Assembly: GCF_004123795.1 (NCBI RefSeq) | Contig: NZ_MSSM01000006.1 | Location: 1-64,000 of the forward strand | DNA length: 64,000 nucleotides | DNA from: Lacticaseibacillus chiayiensis | GTDB taxonomy: Bacteria > Bacillota > Bacilli > Lactobacillales > Lactobacillaceae | Direction of reading: 5' to 3' | Part shown: one piece after another, positions 1 to 8,681 of the stretch | Layout of the letters: each line of letters opens with the position of its first letter | Numbering within the stretch: position 1 is the stretch's first letter | Program-made: the position numbers and the translations under genes | Notes under the pieces: model-generated | What the model saw: the letters and a program-made list of their open reading frames with translations, nothing else | What the model was told of the DNA's origin: nothing | Databases searched by the model: none

Positions 1-199
1 GCTCTCTGGTATAATGTTGATTCTTTCGAGCTTCCTCTAATCCCTTAATCCCATCACGTTCATAGCGCGCCTGCCAACGTTGTAATGTACGATCACCAAG
101 ACCGTGTTGACGGGAGAAACTACTGATACTTGTCTTCGAATGTCTGAACTCCTCCAATATGAGTAACTTTTCTTGAGCTGTATGCTTAGATCTGGGCAT
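1..199 (-). CDS. IS3-family-like transposase OrfA, partial (C-terminal side outside window)
   Basis: The reading frame begins at an ATG whose complement lies at 197-199, and it runs off the left edge without a stop. The 66 visible residues begin MPRSKHTAQEKLL and contain a helix-turn-helix of the kind that recruits IS3/IS150-type transposases to element ends (SISSFSRQHGLGDRTLQRW). AGGGA lies just upstream as a ribosome site. The neighbouring pemIK genes are intact, so the element sits beside the toxin-antitoxin pair and not inside it. The family assignment is by sequence feel; the DDE-containing part (OrfB) is not visible. Confidence 0.7.
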   Translation of the reverse strand, partial: MPRSKHTAQEKLLILEEFRHSKTSISSFSRQHGLGDRTLQRWQARYERDGIKGLEEARKNQHYTRE

Positions 200-220
200 A
201 GAAAATCCCTCCATGATCAT

Positions 221-245
221 CAGATGAATTATGATATTTCATCTG
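221..245. repeat. Hairpin upstream of the IS transposase
   Basis: CAGATGAA (221-228) and TTCATCTG (238-245) are perfect inverted arms around a 9-nt AT-rich loop, immediately before the transposase ribosome site. It could limit read-through into the transposase or be part of the IS end. The function is inferred. Confidence 0.45.
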
Positions 246-316
246 ACAACCATAAAGGGATTATCGCACTCAGTCAAATCACTGAGGTAGGTGCGGCTTT
301 TTACTAAGACATTGTG

Positions 317-700
317 TTAATTTTTATTGTATGTTTTGGGCTTGGGCAAATTAACCAGCCCCACCGAAATTGCCAGTGCACGATCAACGGCCGCCATTTT
401 TGCGCTTGATAAAGCTGTCACACGCGCCTGCAATCGCTGCTTATCGATGGTGCGAATCTGTTCCAGCAAAATCACCGAGTTACGTTCAACCCCGTCTTGC
501 TTTGCCCGTAAGCCGACATGAGTGGGCATCTTGGGTTTTTGGATCTTGGAGGTAATGGCTGCCACAATGACGGTCGGGCTATAGTGGTTGCCAACGTTGT
601 TTTGAATAATAAGTACAGGTCGATTGCCGCCCTGTTCGGATCCGACAACCGGCGATAAATCGGCGAAAAAAACATCACCGCGTTTTACGGTTACATCCAT
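317..700 (-). CDS. pemK: PemK/MazF-family toxin endoribonuclease
   Basis: This 127-residue protein starts [18 protein letters not shown]. The MazF/PemK fold is marked by the early [19 protein letters not shown]-type strand-loop and by PVLIIQNN. Members are sequence-specific mRNA interferases held inactive by their antitoxin. The start at 700 is chosen because GAGGGGG sits 7-11 nt upstream; a longer in-frame extension would overlap pemI without a ribosome site. It lies 19 bp after pemI, in the order antitoxin-toxin expected for the family. It ends beside the IS fragment but looks full length and uninterrupted. Assignment as the PemIK system known from the L. casei group is by recall of that family. 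Confidence 0.9.
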   Translation of the reverse strand: MDVTVKRGDVFFADLSPVVGSEQGGNRPVLIIQNNVGNHYSPTVIVAAITSKIQKPKMPTHVGLRAKQDGVERNSVILLEQIRTIDKQRLQARVTALSSAKMAAVDRALAISVGLVNLPKPKTYNKN

Positions 701-719
701 GCTTGTGCCCCCTCGTTGC

Positions 720-968
720 TTATCGAATATGGGCGTATGCCTCACTTTCGCAGGCGGAGAAAGCATGACTGATCTCTGTATTGATCTGTCCCATGGCAAC
801 ATAGCCGGAAATCAGCTGGTTGATATCGGGTGCTTGTGACTGCAAAAACTTGGCCACTGCTGTTGTGATCACATCTTGAGTGTCCGTGTCATTCAACTCA
901 CAATAGGCATCTAACCGCGCCTTAATAGCAGCATCAAACGTTACCGTTACTGACGTTTGCTTCTTCAT
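720..968 (-). CDS. pemI: PemI-type antitoxin (ribbon-helix-helix-like)
   Basis: An 82-residue protein starting [19 protein letters not shown], followed directly by pemK. The basic N-terminal strand plus helix ([19 protein letters not shown]) resembles a ribbon-helix-helix DNA-binding fold. The acidic C-terminal half would wrap the toxin. GGAGGAAG lies 5-11 nt before the ATG at 968. Antitoxins of this type usually repress their own operon. No clean promoter was found between it and alr 98 bp upstream, so read-through from acpS-alr may contribute. Known: family role. Inferred: autoregulation here. Confidence 0.85.
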   Translation of the reverse strand: MKKQTSVTVTFDAAIKARLDAYCELNDTDTQDVITTAVAKFLQSQAPDINQLISGYVAMGQINTEISHAFSACESEAYAHIR

Positions 969-1066
969 GACAACTTCCTCCAACTTCCCAAGTTCATGTT
1001 GTTACTTTATCACAAAATCTAGTCAGGAGCTACCGCACTCGGCCGATCGTCTGAAAAACTTCCGGG

Positions 1067-2206
1067 TCACTTGTTGATCGGATTAATGCTTTGCCGTTTC
1101 AAACGTGGCGTCAAATTGCAGGCAATTTCATAATGAATCGTGTTGCTATACTTCGCCACATCTAACAGTGTGATCTCCTGATCGCCGCTATGACCGATTA
1201 AAACGACTTTCGTTCCGGCTGAGTAAGCTTTTGGCAGGCGAATCATGAACTGATCCATGCAAATTCGCCCGACAATCTCACAGGCATGGCCGTCAACCAG
1301 CACATGGAATCCTTGCAGTCGCCGCAGCCACCCATCGGCATACCCGAGCGGCACGGTTCCGATAAATTCGTCGCCTTTAGCCCGATAAGTCACACCATAA
1401 GAAATACCGTCACCGGCATGCACCTGCTTGCAATACGTCAATTCACTTTCCAGCGATAAGGCAGGCTCAAGTGGGAAAGGCGTTGTCGGAATCGCATCAC
1501 CAGATGGATTCAGGCCATAAATCGCCACACCGTAACGAATCATGTTGCCATTACATGCCGCATGCCACAGACTGGTCGCCGAGTTCGAGACGTGTACGTA
1601 ACGTGGCCGGGTTGGCAATAGGCCCACCATATGGTTAAACTTAGCCACTTGCTGTTTGAAATAGGCATCGTCCGGATCATCTGCTGTGGCAAAATGGGTG
1701 AAAATGCCTTCAACCTCGAATTGTTTGGGGTGTTCCTGAATGAACTCAAGGGCATCCAAAAGTACCTGATCTTCCGTAAAGCCAATCCGCCCCATCCCAG
1801 TATCCAACGCAAGATGGACACGCAAAGGCGGCAACTCCGGTTGGGCTTCCAACACCGGTAACGCCTGCTTAAGCCATTCAACACTGCTAATCGGTAACGA
1901 AATTGTTTGTGCCGCCGCAATCGCGGCATACTGACTTGGCACAATGCCTAAAACCAGAATTGGCTCGACAAAATTCGCATCCCGTAAATCCAACGCCTCG
2001 TCAAGTAACGCCACACAAAAACCACTTGCACCAGCCGTCTTGGCAACGCGCGCCACTCGCAACATACCGTGACCATAAGCATCGGCTTTGACAACAGCAA
2101 AGAGTTGGGTCTTCTTTTTTAACCGCGCCATCTCATGCTGGACATTATGCAAAATAGCTGTTTCATCAATTAAAACTGTAGCTGGTCGGAAGTTACCGAT
2201 CGTCAC
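1067..2206 (-). CDS. alr: Alanine racemase
   Basis: PLP enzyme that interconverts L- and D-alanine and supplies D-Ala for peptidoglycan and teichoic acids. The 379 residues match the usual length. The PLP lysine is in AVVKADAYGHG near residue 39, and the catalytic tyrosine is in GISYGVTY near residue 267. The start is GTG at 2206, with GAAGG about 10 nt upstream. The gene overlaps the end of acpS by 14 bp, so the two are probably translationally coupled, an arrangement common in lactobacilli. pemIK follows on the same strand. Confidence 0.96.
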   Translation of the reverse strand: MTIGNFRPATVLIDETAILHNVQHEMARLKKKTQLFAVVKADAYGHGMLRVARVAKTAGASGFCVALLDEALDLRDANFVEPILVLGIVPSQYAAIAAAQTISLPISSVEWLKQALPVLEAQPELPPLRVHLALDTGMGRIGFTEDQVLLDALEFIQEHPKQFEVEGIFTHFATADDPDDAYFKQQVAKFNHMVGLLPTRPRYVHVSNSATSLWHAACNGNMIRYGVAIYGLNPSGDAIPTTPFPLEPALSLESELTYCKQVHAGDGISYGVTYRAKGDEFIGTVPLGYADGWLRRLQGFHVLVDGHACEIVGRICMDQFMIRLPKAYSAGTKVVLIGHSGDQEITLLDVAKYSNTIHYEIACNLTPRLKRQSINPINK

Positions 2207-2567
2207 GTTCAGGACCTTCTTTTTCTAAAATTACCTCGGTGAACACCAAAGTTTCACTGTGCGAAATGGAGACAAACGCATTGCCGGAAAATGGGTGCTT
2301 CGTTAGAATCGGTTTGCCAAGTTCGTTATTCAAAATTTCAACATCTTGTAAAGCGACCTTGCCCAATCCGGTTCCGAAAGCTTTGGAATACGATTCCTTC
2401 GCTGAAAACCGCCCCGAAAGATACTCCACGGCACGGCGACCATCCAATTGCTGATAGTTCGCTAATTCCACGGGTGTCAAAATTTTTGCCGCGAATCCAT
2501 GGTTCTTTTCCTGAGCGGCTTGAATTCGTCCTAAATCAGTCACATCAACCCCGATGCCATAAATCAT
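2193..2567 (-). CDS. acpS: Holo-[acyl-carrier-protein] synthase
   Basis: Transfers 4'-phosphopantetheine from CoA to acyl carrier protein. The 124 residues begin MIYGIGVDVTDLGRIQ, which holds the Mg-binding Asp. The second signature, FSAKESYSKAFGTG near residues 53-66, holds the metal-binding Glu. The start at 2567 is picked over an upstream in-frame codon because GGAGG lies 6-10 nt before this ATG. A TAAAAT box near 2595 could be the -10 of the acpS-alr transcript, but no convincing -35 goes with it. Confidence 0.95.
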   Translation of the reverse strand: MIYGIGVDVTDLGRIQAAQEKNHGFAAKILTPVELANYQQLDGRRAVEYLSGRFSAKESYSKAFGTGLGKVALQDVEILNNELGKPILTKHPFSGNAFVSISHSETLVFTEVILEKEGPERDDR

Positions 2568-2721
2568 GGTTGCCTCCAATAAACTTGATAAAGCCATTTT
2601 AGCATGCTTTGATTAAAAATCGGCCATGTTCGGCAAATTGGCTGCTATCTCTGTTTGTGGAGTCGCAAACAATCTGTCCCGCCGGCGCTACATGCCGCCA
2701 TGAAGAAACCAACTTTCTTTC

Positions 2722-2756
2722 CAAAAAAGCACCAAGACTATATCAGCCCCGGTGCT
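2722..2756 (-). terminator. Intrinsic terminator downstream of cshA
   Basis: On the minus strand AGCACC (2756-2751) pairs with GGTGCT (2733-2728) and runs into six Ts. It lies 50 bp beyond the cshA stop and separates it from acpS. Confidence 0.75.
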
Positions 2757-2808
2757 CGTTTTATTTTACCCGTCGCATTTCGTATTACTGACTCTGTCGC
2801 GTGAAAAC

Positions 2809-4320
2809 TTATTCGCCTGAACGAATTTTAAAGTTGCGTTTAACGTTCTTACGCTTCTCGCCAAAGTTGCGCTTCTTGTCATAGCTGCGCCGACCGTCAC
2901 GGTTGCCTTGATAGCCACCTTCGCGCCGCTTGCCCTTATAGCCGCCTTTATAACCGCCGCCACGATTGTTGCCGTGGCCATGACCGTTGTGACCGCGTCG
3001 AGGCAGTGGCCGTTCTGGGGTAATTTTGACCGGAACGGCGCTAGCATCATCAGGGCTAACTGCTTTGAGGTAAGCAGAGACCAATTGCAGCGGGGTGTAA
3101 TTTTCCAAAAGCGTTTCCGCCATGGCTTCATACTTTTCGGTATCATTGGCTTCAACTTGTTCTTTGATGGTTGCCAAGCCGCTGGAAATCTGACCCATCA
3201 ACGCTTCTTCAGCGGTTGGCGGCTTCATCGGCAACATCCGTTTTTTCGTCAAGTCTTCGATCGTGTGCAAGTATTCAATTTCATTCGGTGTGACAAACGT
3301 TACCGAAACTCCTTTGTGTCCCGCACGACCGGTCCGCCCGATACGGTGCACATATGAATCAGGATCTTGCGGAATGTCATAGTTATAAACATGCGTCACA
3401 CCGGAAATGTCCAAGCCACGCGCTGCCACATCCGTTGCCACCAAAAAGTCCAACTGGCCACTCTTGAATTGACGCAAAACGCTCATCCGTTTTTGCTGCG
3501 TCAAGTCGCCGTGAATACCCTCAGCGCGATAACCACGAGCCTTCAAGCCACGGGTCAATTCATCGACCCGCCGCTTGGTCCGGCCAAAAATTAACGCCAG
3601 ATCAGGATCCTGAACGTCAAACAAGCGCGTCATCACATCGAACTTTTCATAGTCTTTTGCGCGAACATAATATTGTTCAACGGTATCGGCGGTAAGTTCT
3701 TTAGCTTTAATTTTAACGATTTCTGGGTTTTTCATGAACTTGTTGGTCAAACGCATGATGGCTGCCGGCATGGTGGCAGAAAACAGCAATGTCTGCCGGT
3801 CTGTCGGCATTTGTTCGACGATCTTTTCGATATCGTCAATGAAGCCCATGTCGAGCATTTCGTCGGCTTCATCTAATACCAAGGTATCAAGATGTTCCAA
3901 CTTCAAAGTGTGCCGCCCGATATGATCAAGAATCCGTCCTGGGGTTCCGACCACGATTTGCGGGTGTTCGGCAAGTTGGCGAATCTGGCGGCGGATATCA
4001 GCGCCACCGTAGACTGCTTGCACCTTGATCTTCTTGTCGCGACCTAAACGATAAAGTTCTTCTTGGGTCTGAATCGCCAATTCCCGGGTTGGGGAAATGA
4101 CCAATGCTTGGATACTCCGGTCAGCTTTATCGATGTGTTGCAGAATTGGCAAGCCAAACGCTGCCGTTTTCCCGGTACCGGTCTGTGCTTGTCCGATCAC
4201 ATCTTTGCCTTCCAGAACCAGTGGGATCGTCTCCGCTTGAATCGGGGTCGCCTCTTCAAAACCTGACTGTGCGATCGCCTTTAAGAGATCATGATCCAAA
4301 CCTAGTTCTTTAAACTTCAA
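2809..4320 (-). CDS. cshA: DEAD-box ATP-dependent RNA helicase (CshA type)
   Basis: RNA helicase of the CshA group, which acts in ribosome assembly and in the RNA degradosome, especially in the cold. It has 503 residues. Motifs in order: Q-motif region near 22, AQTGTGKT (I) near 45, PTRELAIQ (Ia), DEAD (II) near 150, SAT (III), RGLDISGV (V), and [10 protein letters not shown] (VI) near 320. The last 70 residues are rich in Arg, Gly and Lys ([20 protein letters not shown]), an RNA-binding tail. The start is TTG at 4320 with AAGGAGG 8-14 nt upstream; no ATG fits. A leader of about 100 nt precedes it. Confidence 0.95.
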   Translation of the reverse strand: MKFKELGLDHDLLKAIAQSGFEEATPIQAETIPLVLEGKDVIGQAQTGTGKTAAFGLPILQHIDKADRSIQALVISPTRELAIQTQEELYRLGRDKKIKVQAVYGGADIRRQIRQLAEHPQIVVGTPGRILDHIGRHTLKLEHLDTLVLDEADEMLDMGFIDDIEKIVEQMPTDRQTLLFSATMPAAIMRLTNKFMKNPEIVKIKAKELTADTVEQYYVRAKDYEKFDVMTRLFDVQDPDLALIFGRTKRRVDELTRGLKARGYRAEGIHGDLTQQKRMSVLRQFKSGQLDFLVATDVAARGLDISGVTHVYNYDIPQDPDSYVHRIGRTGRAGHKGVSVTFVTPNEIEYLHTIEDLTKKRMLPMKPPTAEEALMGQISSGLATIKEQVEANDTEKYEAMAETLLENYTPLQLVSAYLKAVSPDDASAVPVKITPERPLPRRGHNGHGHGNNRGGGYKGGYKGKRREGGYQGNRDGRRSYDKKRNFGEKRKNVKRNFKIRSGE

Positions 4321-4590
4321 ATGAGTTCCTCCTTGAGAATTCCTGCACGCGTTTACCCAAGCGTGTTTTCAAGGAATCCGCGGGCGTCACGTGCATTTTC
4401 AGTAAATGACAAAAAAACATATCTCAACAACAATAGCACGTTCACAATTGAAAAACAAGAACAAGCGTCATTGCAGGATTGTGGTGGTAACGAGCTTCCA
4501 ATTCCCGTCCAAGCGCAGGCCTGTCGCGATGATAGCGCTTTGACGCTAAGGGGGCGACTGCTTATTTCATGAAAATTTTCAAGATAATAA
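4321..4590 (-). promoter_or_regulatory. Promoter and long 5' leader of cshA
   Basis: A promoter-like pair on the minus strand reads TTGTTT (4458-4453), 17 nt, TATTGT (4435-4430), followed by about 100 nt of leader before the TTG start. The interval also contains an AT-rich A/T run near 4411. Long leaders are common on cold-responsive helicase genes; regulation here is inferred. No credible gene was found in 4321-4663. Confidence 0.45.
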
Positions 4591-4620
4591 GGGACGAACG
4601 CATTAGCTGCTGTTCGCCCC
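4591..4620 (-). terminator. Probable terminator downstream of murF
   Basis: A 9-bp stem with one G-T pair (4620-4612 with 4599-4591) is followed on the minus strand by TTATTATCTTG. The T tract is broken, so efficiency is uncertain. Confidence 0.4.
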
Positions 4621-4663
4621 CTATTCAATGCAATCAAATTTTCTTTTAAAAAATGAGCCTTTG

Positions 4664-6055
4664 CTAAGCATGATCCCCAGCGATCAGTGCTGCTAAAACT
4701 GTCTCTAGATGCAACCCATGACTGGCCTTTAACAAGACCATATCATCATGGCCGACGTCATTCTGCAAATCGCGAATCATCTGGTCCTTATCAGCTAACG
4801 GATAATAATGCAAGTGATCAGGCAAATATTTATCGGCCAAAGCATCGGCCAGTGCGTGCATCTCCGACCCATATAGATAGACTACTTGCACTTCATTGGG
4901 ATCAAGCGCATCGGCCAAGCCTGCATGCAGCGCCTTACTTTGTTCACCAAGTTCCAGCATGTCGCCTAACACAGCGATGTGCCGACCGGTTGCCGTAAAT
5001 TCACTAAAATCGCGGATCACCGCCCGCATCGCCGTCGGATTAGCATTATAAACATCACTGAGAATCTGTTCGCCGGCATCACCGATCAGCCACTGTGTCC
5101 GATTGGCAGTCACCTGAAAATGTGCAAGTGCCTTTTGCATGACGTCAGGTTTAACATGAAATTGCCGACCAACAAGCAGCGCGGCCAACGCATTCACCAC
5201 GTTATACTCGCCCATAATCGGAATCGAGAAAGTCAGATCCGGCCACTGTTCAACCGTAAACTCGGTATGATTGCGATGGCCGTTAATAGAATGCGCAAAC
5301 AAGGTATTTTCTGGATGTAAGCCAAACGTTTCCCGCTTTTGGGTAACTTCTTTAGCGCGCTCCACGAGTAGCGGCTCATCACCGTTGTAAATAAAGGTCC
5401 CGTCTTCCTTTAACCCATCGATGATTTCCATTTTGGCATCAGCGATTTTAGCGCGGGTTTTGAAGAACTCGATATGTGCTTCGCCAATCATGGTGATGAC
5501 CGCAACATCCGGCTCAGCTAAAGATGACAATGCGTGTAACTGTCCCGGATGATCCATGCCCATCTCAAGAACCAGCACTTCAGTATTAGGTTCCATACTC
5601 AGAATCGTCATTGGCACGCCAATTTCGTTGTTATAATTATCCGGCGTTTTCACGACATGGTATTGCGTTGCCAAAATCGCTGCCGTCATATCTTTGGTCG
5701 TTGTTTTCCCGTTGCTGCCGGTAATGGCAACAACCTTGGGATTGACTTTCATCAACAAATAATATTTGGCCAACTGCTGCATGGCCGTCAGCGGATCCGG
5801 AACAACCAAGGCTGCCAGTTTGGTCTTGATTGGTGCATGATCCGCCGCAACAAATGTCGCCACTGCCCCCGCAGCAGCGGCAGCCGGAATAAACTCGTGA
5901 CCGTCACGTTCACCTTGTAAAGGAACAAATAACATCCCTGGCTTCAATCGCCGCGAATCAAAGGTTAGTCCGGTAACCACGCGCGATCCATCCGCGTCAG
6001 AAAGCGGCTGCGCTTTGATAACACGCGCAATCTCTGCCAATGTCATTTTCATCAT
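4664..6055 (-). CDS. murF: UDP-N-acetylmuramoyl-tripeptide--D-alanyl-D-alanine ligase
   Basis: Adds D-Ala-D-Ala to the UDP-MurNAc tripeptide, the last cytoplasmic step of peptidoglycan precursor synthesis. It has 463 residues. The N-terminal Mur domain has FDSRRLKPGMLFVPLQGERDGHEF. The ATP P-loop is ITGSNGKTTTKDM near residues 111-123, and the C-terminal domain has NPTAMRAVIRDF and GDMLELG. The start at 6055 (MMKMTL) has GGAG 9 nt upstream; the longer frame would read into the repeat element. It is followed by cshA about 340 bp downstream. Confidence 0.96.
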   Translation of the reverse strand: MMKMTLAEIARVIKAQPLSDADGSRVVTGLTFDSRRLKPGMLFVPLQGERDGHEFIPAAAAAGAVATFVAADHAPIKTKLAALVVPDPLTAMQQLAKYYLLMKVNPKVVAITGSNGKTTTKDMTAAILATQYHVVKTPDNYNNEIGVPMTILSMEPNTEVLVLEMGMDHPGQLHALSSLAEPDVAVITMIGEAHIEFFKTRAKIADAKMEIIDGLKEDGTFIYNGDEPLLVERAKEVTQKRETFGLHPENTLFAHSINGHRNHTEFTVEQWPDLTFSIPIMGEYNVVNALAALLVGRQFHVKPDVMQKALAHFQVTANRTQWLIGDAGEQILSDVYNANPTAMRAVIRDFSEFTATGRHIAVLGDMLELGEQSKALHAGLADALDPNEVQVVYLYGSEMHALADALADKYLPDHLHYYPLADKDQMIRDLQNDVGHDDMVLLKASHGLHLETVLAALIAGDHA

Positions 6056-6081
6056 TAACTCGACTCCAATTCTTATACGTA

Positions 6082-6203
6082 GAGCGTGAGCTGGCGCGCT
6101 TAGGAGTCGGAGTGTAAGCGGCCCTGGGCGTGATGGCCGGTTTTTGGCCATTGCGCTCAAGGTCCTTACACGCAGACTACTGCGCCAGCGAACGCGTTTC
6201 AAC
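6082..6203. repeat. Palindromic intergenic element, copy A
   Basis: An imperfect palindrome of about 120 bp starting GAGCGTGAGC and ending near AACGCGTTTCAA. Arms: GCTGGCGC with GCGCCAGC, GTGTAAG with CTTACAC, and an inner GGCCGG...GGCCAT hairpin. It lies just upstream of murF and is tandem with copy B. It has no coding potential that fits its neighbours. Confidence 0.85.
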
Positions 6204-6204
6204 A

Positions 6205-6325
6205 AGAGCGTGAGCTGGGCCGCTTAGAAACCGGAGCATAAGTGGCCTTGGGCGTAATGGCCCGCTCTTGGCCATTGCGCCCAAGGTCCTTATGTGCAGG
6301 TTTCTGGCCCAGCGAACGCGTTTCA
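6205..6325. repeat. Palindromic intergenic element, copy B
   Basis: The second, tandem copy, in the same orientation as copy A. The arms are changed together: GCTGGGCC with GGCCCAGC, GAAACC with GGTTTC, CATAAG with CTTATG, and GCCTTGGGCG with CGCCCAAGG. It ends in the same AACGCGTTTCAA. Confidence 0.85.
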
Positions 6326-6411
6326 ATTGAAAAAGGCAACATAAGCCTCTTCCTAGACAAACATATTCATTATAAACAGGAAACTGCCCTTTTGTAGGCA
6401 GTTTTCTAAAA

Positions 6412-7170
6412 TTATGATTTTTTAGCAGTTTCAGCTGGCACCATCTGCCACTGATTCTTCTGGCGCATCAAAACCAGTTTACCAAGCTTACGAACGGCGG
6501 TTTCAGAAAACTCACCATCCTCAATAAGTCGATTACTCGGTTCCAGTAATGGGATTCTGATTTGCTCGCGAGAAAATCGTACGTTGCGAAAATCAAAAAG
6601 CACACCATCTTCCAGCAACGGGAACAGCTGGGTATAGGCTTGATCAGACAAAGGTGAAAAATGTTGTTGTCTCAACCGTAACCAAAACGGCTGCTCATTG
6701 GCAATGCGCCGCAAGTATTTGTTGATCGCCGCGGCCAAAAAGGCTTCAAACAACGCTTCATGCCGCAAATAGATATTCACCATGCCATTACGCAACGGTA
6801 AATAAACCAATTCATTTTGTAGTTTATAATAAAAAGGCGAACTGAGATGCGTTTTGGCATGTCCTAAGTATAGCAGTTCTGCAATCTCGTTAGGGGTCAG
6901 TTCTTGTAAAAACCGCGGACGGGCATAATCTAACCAACACCTAGTCTGACCTTCCTTACTGCACAGAAATTCGCGCACTTGATCCTGTCCGTTGATAATA
7001 TTAAACCAAGTATGCGGATCTATCTGTTCTTGTTCGTTAACCGGTGGCAATAACAGCAAATGATTTGGGATTTTTTGCTGACTATTCAGCAAATCACTTG
7101 CCGAAATACCATAAGTCAAAAATAAATGTGCCAACGGTTCATGATGAACATAAATCATTGCGTTTCGCAT
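6412..7170 (-). CDS. Hypothetical protein, 252 residues
   Basis: I do not recognise a family. The protein is soluble: no signal peptide or membrane segment is visible. It is rich in Leu, Gln and Arg, with LTPNEIAELLYLGHAKTHLSSPFYYKLQNE in the middle resembling a helical bundle, and a C-terminal part with repeated basic residues. The start at 7170 (MRNAMIYVHHEPLAHLF) has AAGGGG 9 nt upstream; a second ATG four codons later is possible. It is divergent from the SUKH-like gene, with 85 bp between the two starts. Codon use looks like its neighbours. Confidence 0.75.
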   Translation of the reverse strand: MRNAMIYVHHEPLAHLFLTYGISASDLLNSQQKIPNHLLLLPPVNEQEQIDPHTWFNIINGQDQVREFLCSKEGQTRCWLDYARPRFLQELTPNEIAELLYLGHAKTHLSSPFYYKLQNELVYLPLRNGMVNIYLRHEALFEAFLAAAINKYLRRIANEQPFWLRLRQQHFSPLSDQAYTQLFPLLEDGVLFDFRNVRFSREQIRIPLLEPSNRLIEDGEFSETAVRKLGKLVLMRQKNQWQMVPAETAKKS

Positions 7171-7255
7171 GATTAAAACCCCTTATAACTCCCACAACTA
7201 TTATACGACTTTCAGCGGCAATCTTGACCTTTCAATCAAAAAAGGAGTTTTTCGC

Positions 7256-7897
7256 ATGTTACCCTGGCCAAACAAGATCCCACAACCTAATTTACCAACA
7301 ATTCCGCAAACCGACCTCATACCTTCGACTTATTTTTCGGTCATTAAAATCGGTTGCCTGCCAAAAAGATGGTGGTTGCCAACTTCAGAACCGACTAGTG
7401 ATGGCTTGGACGGAGTTGGCATTCACGCCTTCGCAACACCAGGAACCGCCGTCACTGCAGATGATCTTCCAACAGATTTTCTACCGTTTGCCCACACCGG
7501 TCATCAATATTTCGGCTTTGATTTGAGCCATGACTCGCGACGTATTCGCTACATTGATACCGAAGTCGACCAGTGGCTCACCGTTGCACCGGATTTTGAC
7601 ACGTTTCTCAAACGGTTGCAGCCACATCCAGTCCGTCTACCCGAACTGCCTGTCGATCCGCAAATCTTTGGCCACATGGCGGTCATTGCTACAGCCGCCG
7701 ATTGGCCTGCCTTATTCGATCACGCGCGGACGTTTATGACCGGCGCGGAGCTTGGCTCGTGGCTCGTTTGGCTGGCAACTTCGGATGACTTAGCCAAACG
7801 TCAGGCCGCCGCCGAGGAATATCATTTTCTTAGCCGTTATCAGTCAAGCTTCCTCACCCCAAATACAACAATCGAGTTGCGAAAATTGTTGTCTTGA
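7256..7897 (+). CDS. SUKH (SMI1/KNR4)-like protein, 213 residues
   Basis: The middle of the protein (PFAHTGHQYFGFDLSHDS, then IRYIDTEVDQWLTVAPDFDTFLKRL) has the order of conserved elements seen in SMI1/KNR4 (SUKH) domains: a His/Gly loop, the F.FDL strand, a strand with Asp/Glu, then a final helix. SUKH proteins often act as immunity proteins to contact-dependent toxins, but no toxin gene is adjacent. The start at 7256 has AAAGGAG about 9 nt upstream; an upstream in-frame codon lacks a ribosome site. The family assignment is moderate and the function is unknown. Confidence 0.7.
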   Translation: MLPWPNKIPQPNLPTIPQTDLIPSTYFSVIKIGCLPKRWWLPTSEPTSDGLDGVGIHAFATPGTAVTADDLPTDFLPFAHTGHQYFGFDLSHDSRRIRYIDTEVDQWLTVAPDFDTFLKRLQPHPVRLPELPVDPQIFGHMAVIATAADWPALFDHARTFMTGAELGSWLVWLATSDDLAKRQAAAEEYHFLSRYQSSFLTPNTTIELRKLLS

Positions 7898-7908
7898 GTT
7901 AGTTTGCC

Positions 7909-8586
7909 TCATTGTCGCTTACCGCGATCTTCGGGTTTGAATTTAAAAGTATCTAACCACCGCAAGTCGCGTTTAATGCCAAAATATCCCAACAAGGCCA
8001 AACCTAGCGAGCCAAAGAAGTCCATGAACAAATCACCCATGGTATCCATCAATGCCGCCCGACCACGCAGCAAAACCCCACTTGCCGCCATATACCGTTG
8101 CATATTCATACCAAGTAAGCCGTCAAACGTAAATTCATAAAATTCCCACAACACGCCGATGGTTGTACCAAATGCGAGTGCAAATAACGCCATTAACAAA
8201 GGACTCGTCGTTGCTAACCGTTTTGCTGGCGTCAACGCAGCAAAAATGGCAAAGCCCAACCCCGCTAACATGGCCGCGCTGAAAAGATGCTCAAACTTGT
8301 CCCAATACGGCACGCTGTAGCACTGTAACCCAGTGCCCAACAAAACACTCAACAAAATGAAGATTTCAAACAAATAAATTAAAAGTGGCGGAAAGCGGAA
8401 ATGCCACCAATGTTCCATTAACCTAGGCAAACTGACAATTAAGATCCCTGACGCAACTTGCGCCAGTAACATTGCCTGTCCGTGGAATAATGGCCGTCCG
8501 CTTATGTAAAGCCCGCCAACAATCAGCAAGTAAAGTAGATCGCCAACGATATTTAACCAATATAAAAAATTTGATCGTTTAGTCAT
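7909..8586 (-). CDS. Polytopic membrane protein of unknown function
   Basis: 225 residues with about six hydrophobic segments (for example LNIVGDLLYLLIVGGLYI, LLIYLFEIFILLSVLLGTG, LLMALFALAFGTTIGVLWEF). Conserved-looking polar residues sit near helix ends: WDKFEHLFSA, VLWEFYEFTFDGLLGMNMQRY and ALMDTMGDLFMDFFGS. The His, Glu and Asp in these motifs resemble a family of bacterial integral membrane proteins with YjdF/DUF2238-like motifs. The start at 8586 has GAGGAAA 5-10 nt upstream. It is convergent with the SUKH-like gene, with 11 bp between stops. The role is not known. Confidence 0.8.
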   Translation of the reverse strand: MTKRSNFLYWLNIVGDLLYLLIVGGLYISGRPLFHGQAMLLAQVASGILIVSLPRLMEHWWHFRFPPLLIYLFEIFILLSVLLGTGLQCYSVPYWDKFEHLFSAAMLAGLGFAIFAALTPAKRLATTSPLLMALFALAFGTTIGVLWEFYEFTFDGLLGMNMQRYMAASGVLLRGRAALMDTMGDLFMDFFGSLGLALLGYFGIKRDLRWLDTFKFKPEDRGKRQ

Positions 8587-8681
8587 GACGTTTCCTCTTT
8601 TCCTAAAAGGTTCTGGGCATCGATACAATTAATATATTTTTGTAAGCGCTTGGTGTAGACTCAGCTTTAGGAGGTGATTCC

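Larger units (their letters stand above)
1..300 (-). mobile_element. Partial insertion sequence, transposase-start end
   Basis: This is the end of an IS that continues outside the window. Between the transposase ATG and pemK are a perfect 8-bp hairpin (221-228 with 238-245) and a possible terminal sequence reading TGACTGAGTGCG on the minus strand near 257-276, which starts with TG as IS3-family ends do. The exact boundary and the target duplication cannot be set because the other end is missing; 300 is a rough limit. Confidence 0.5.

Noticed and set aside
4353-4637. 94-codon minus-strand frame upstream of cshA
   Set aside because: No ribosome site, overlaps the cshA promoter and a terminator-like stem, and its translation has no protein-like features.
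8641-8654. AAGCGCTT palindrome resembling a CcpA cre site
   Set aside because: TGTAAGCGCTTGGT matches only one half of the consensus; the last three positions do not fit.
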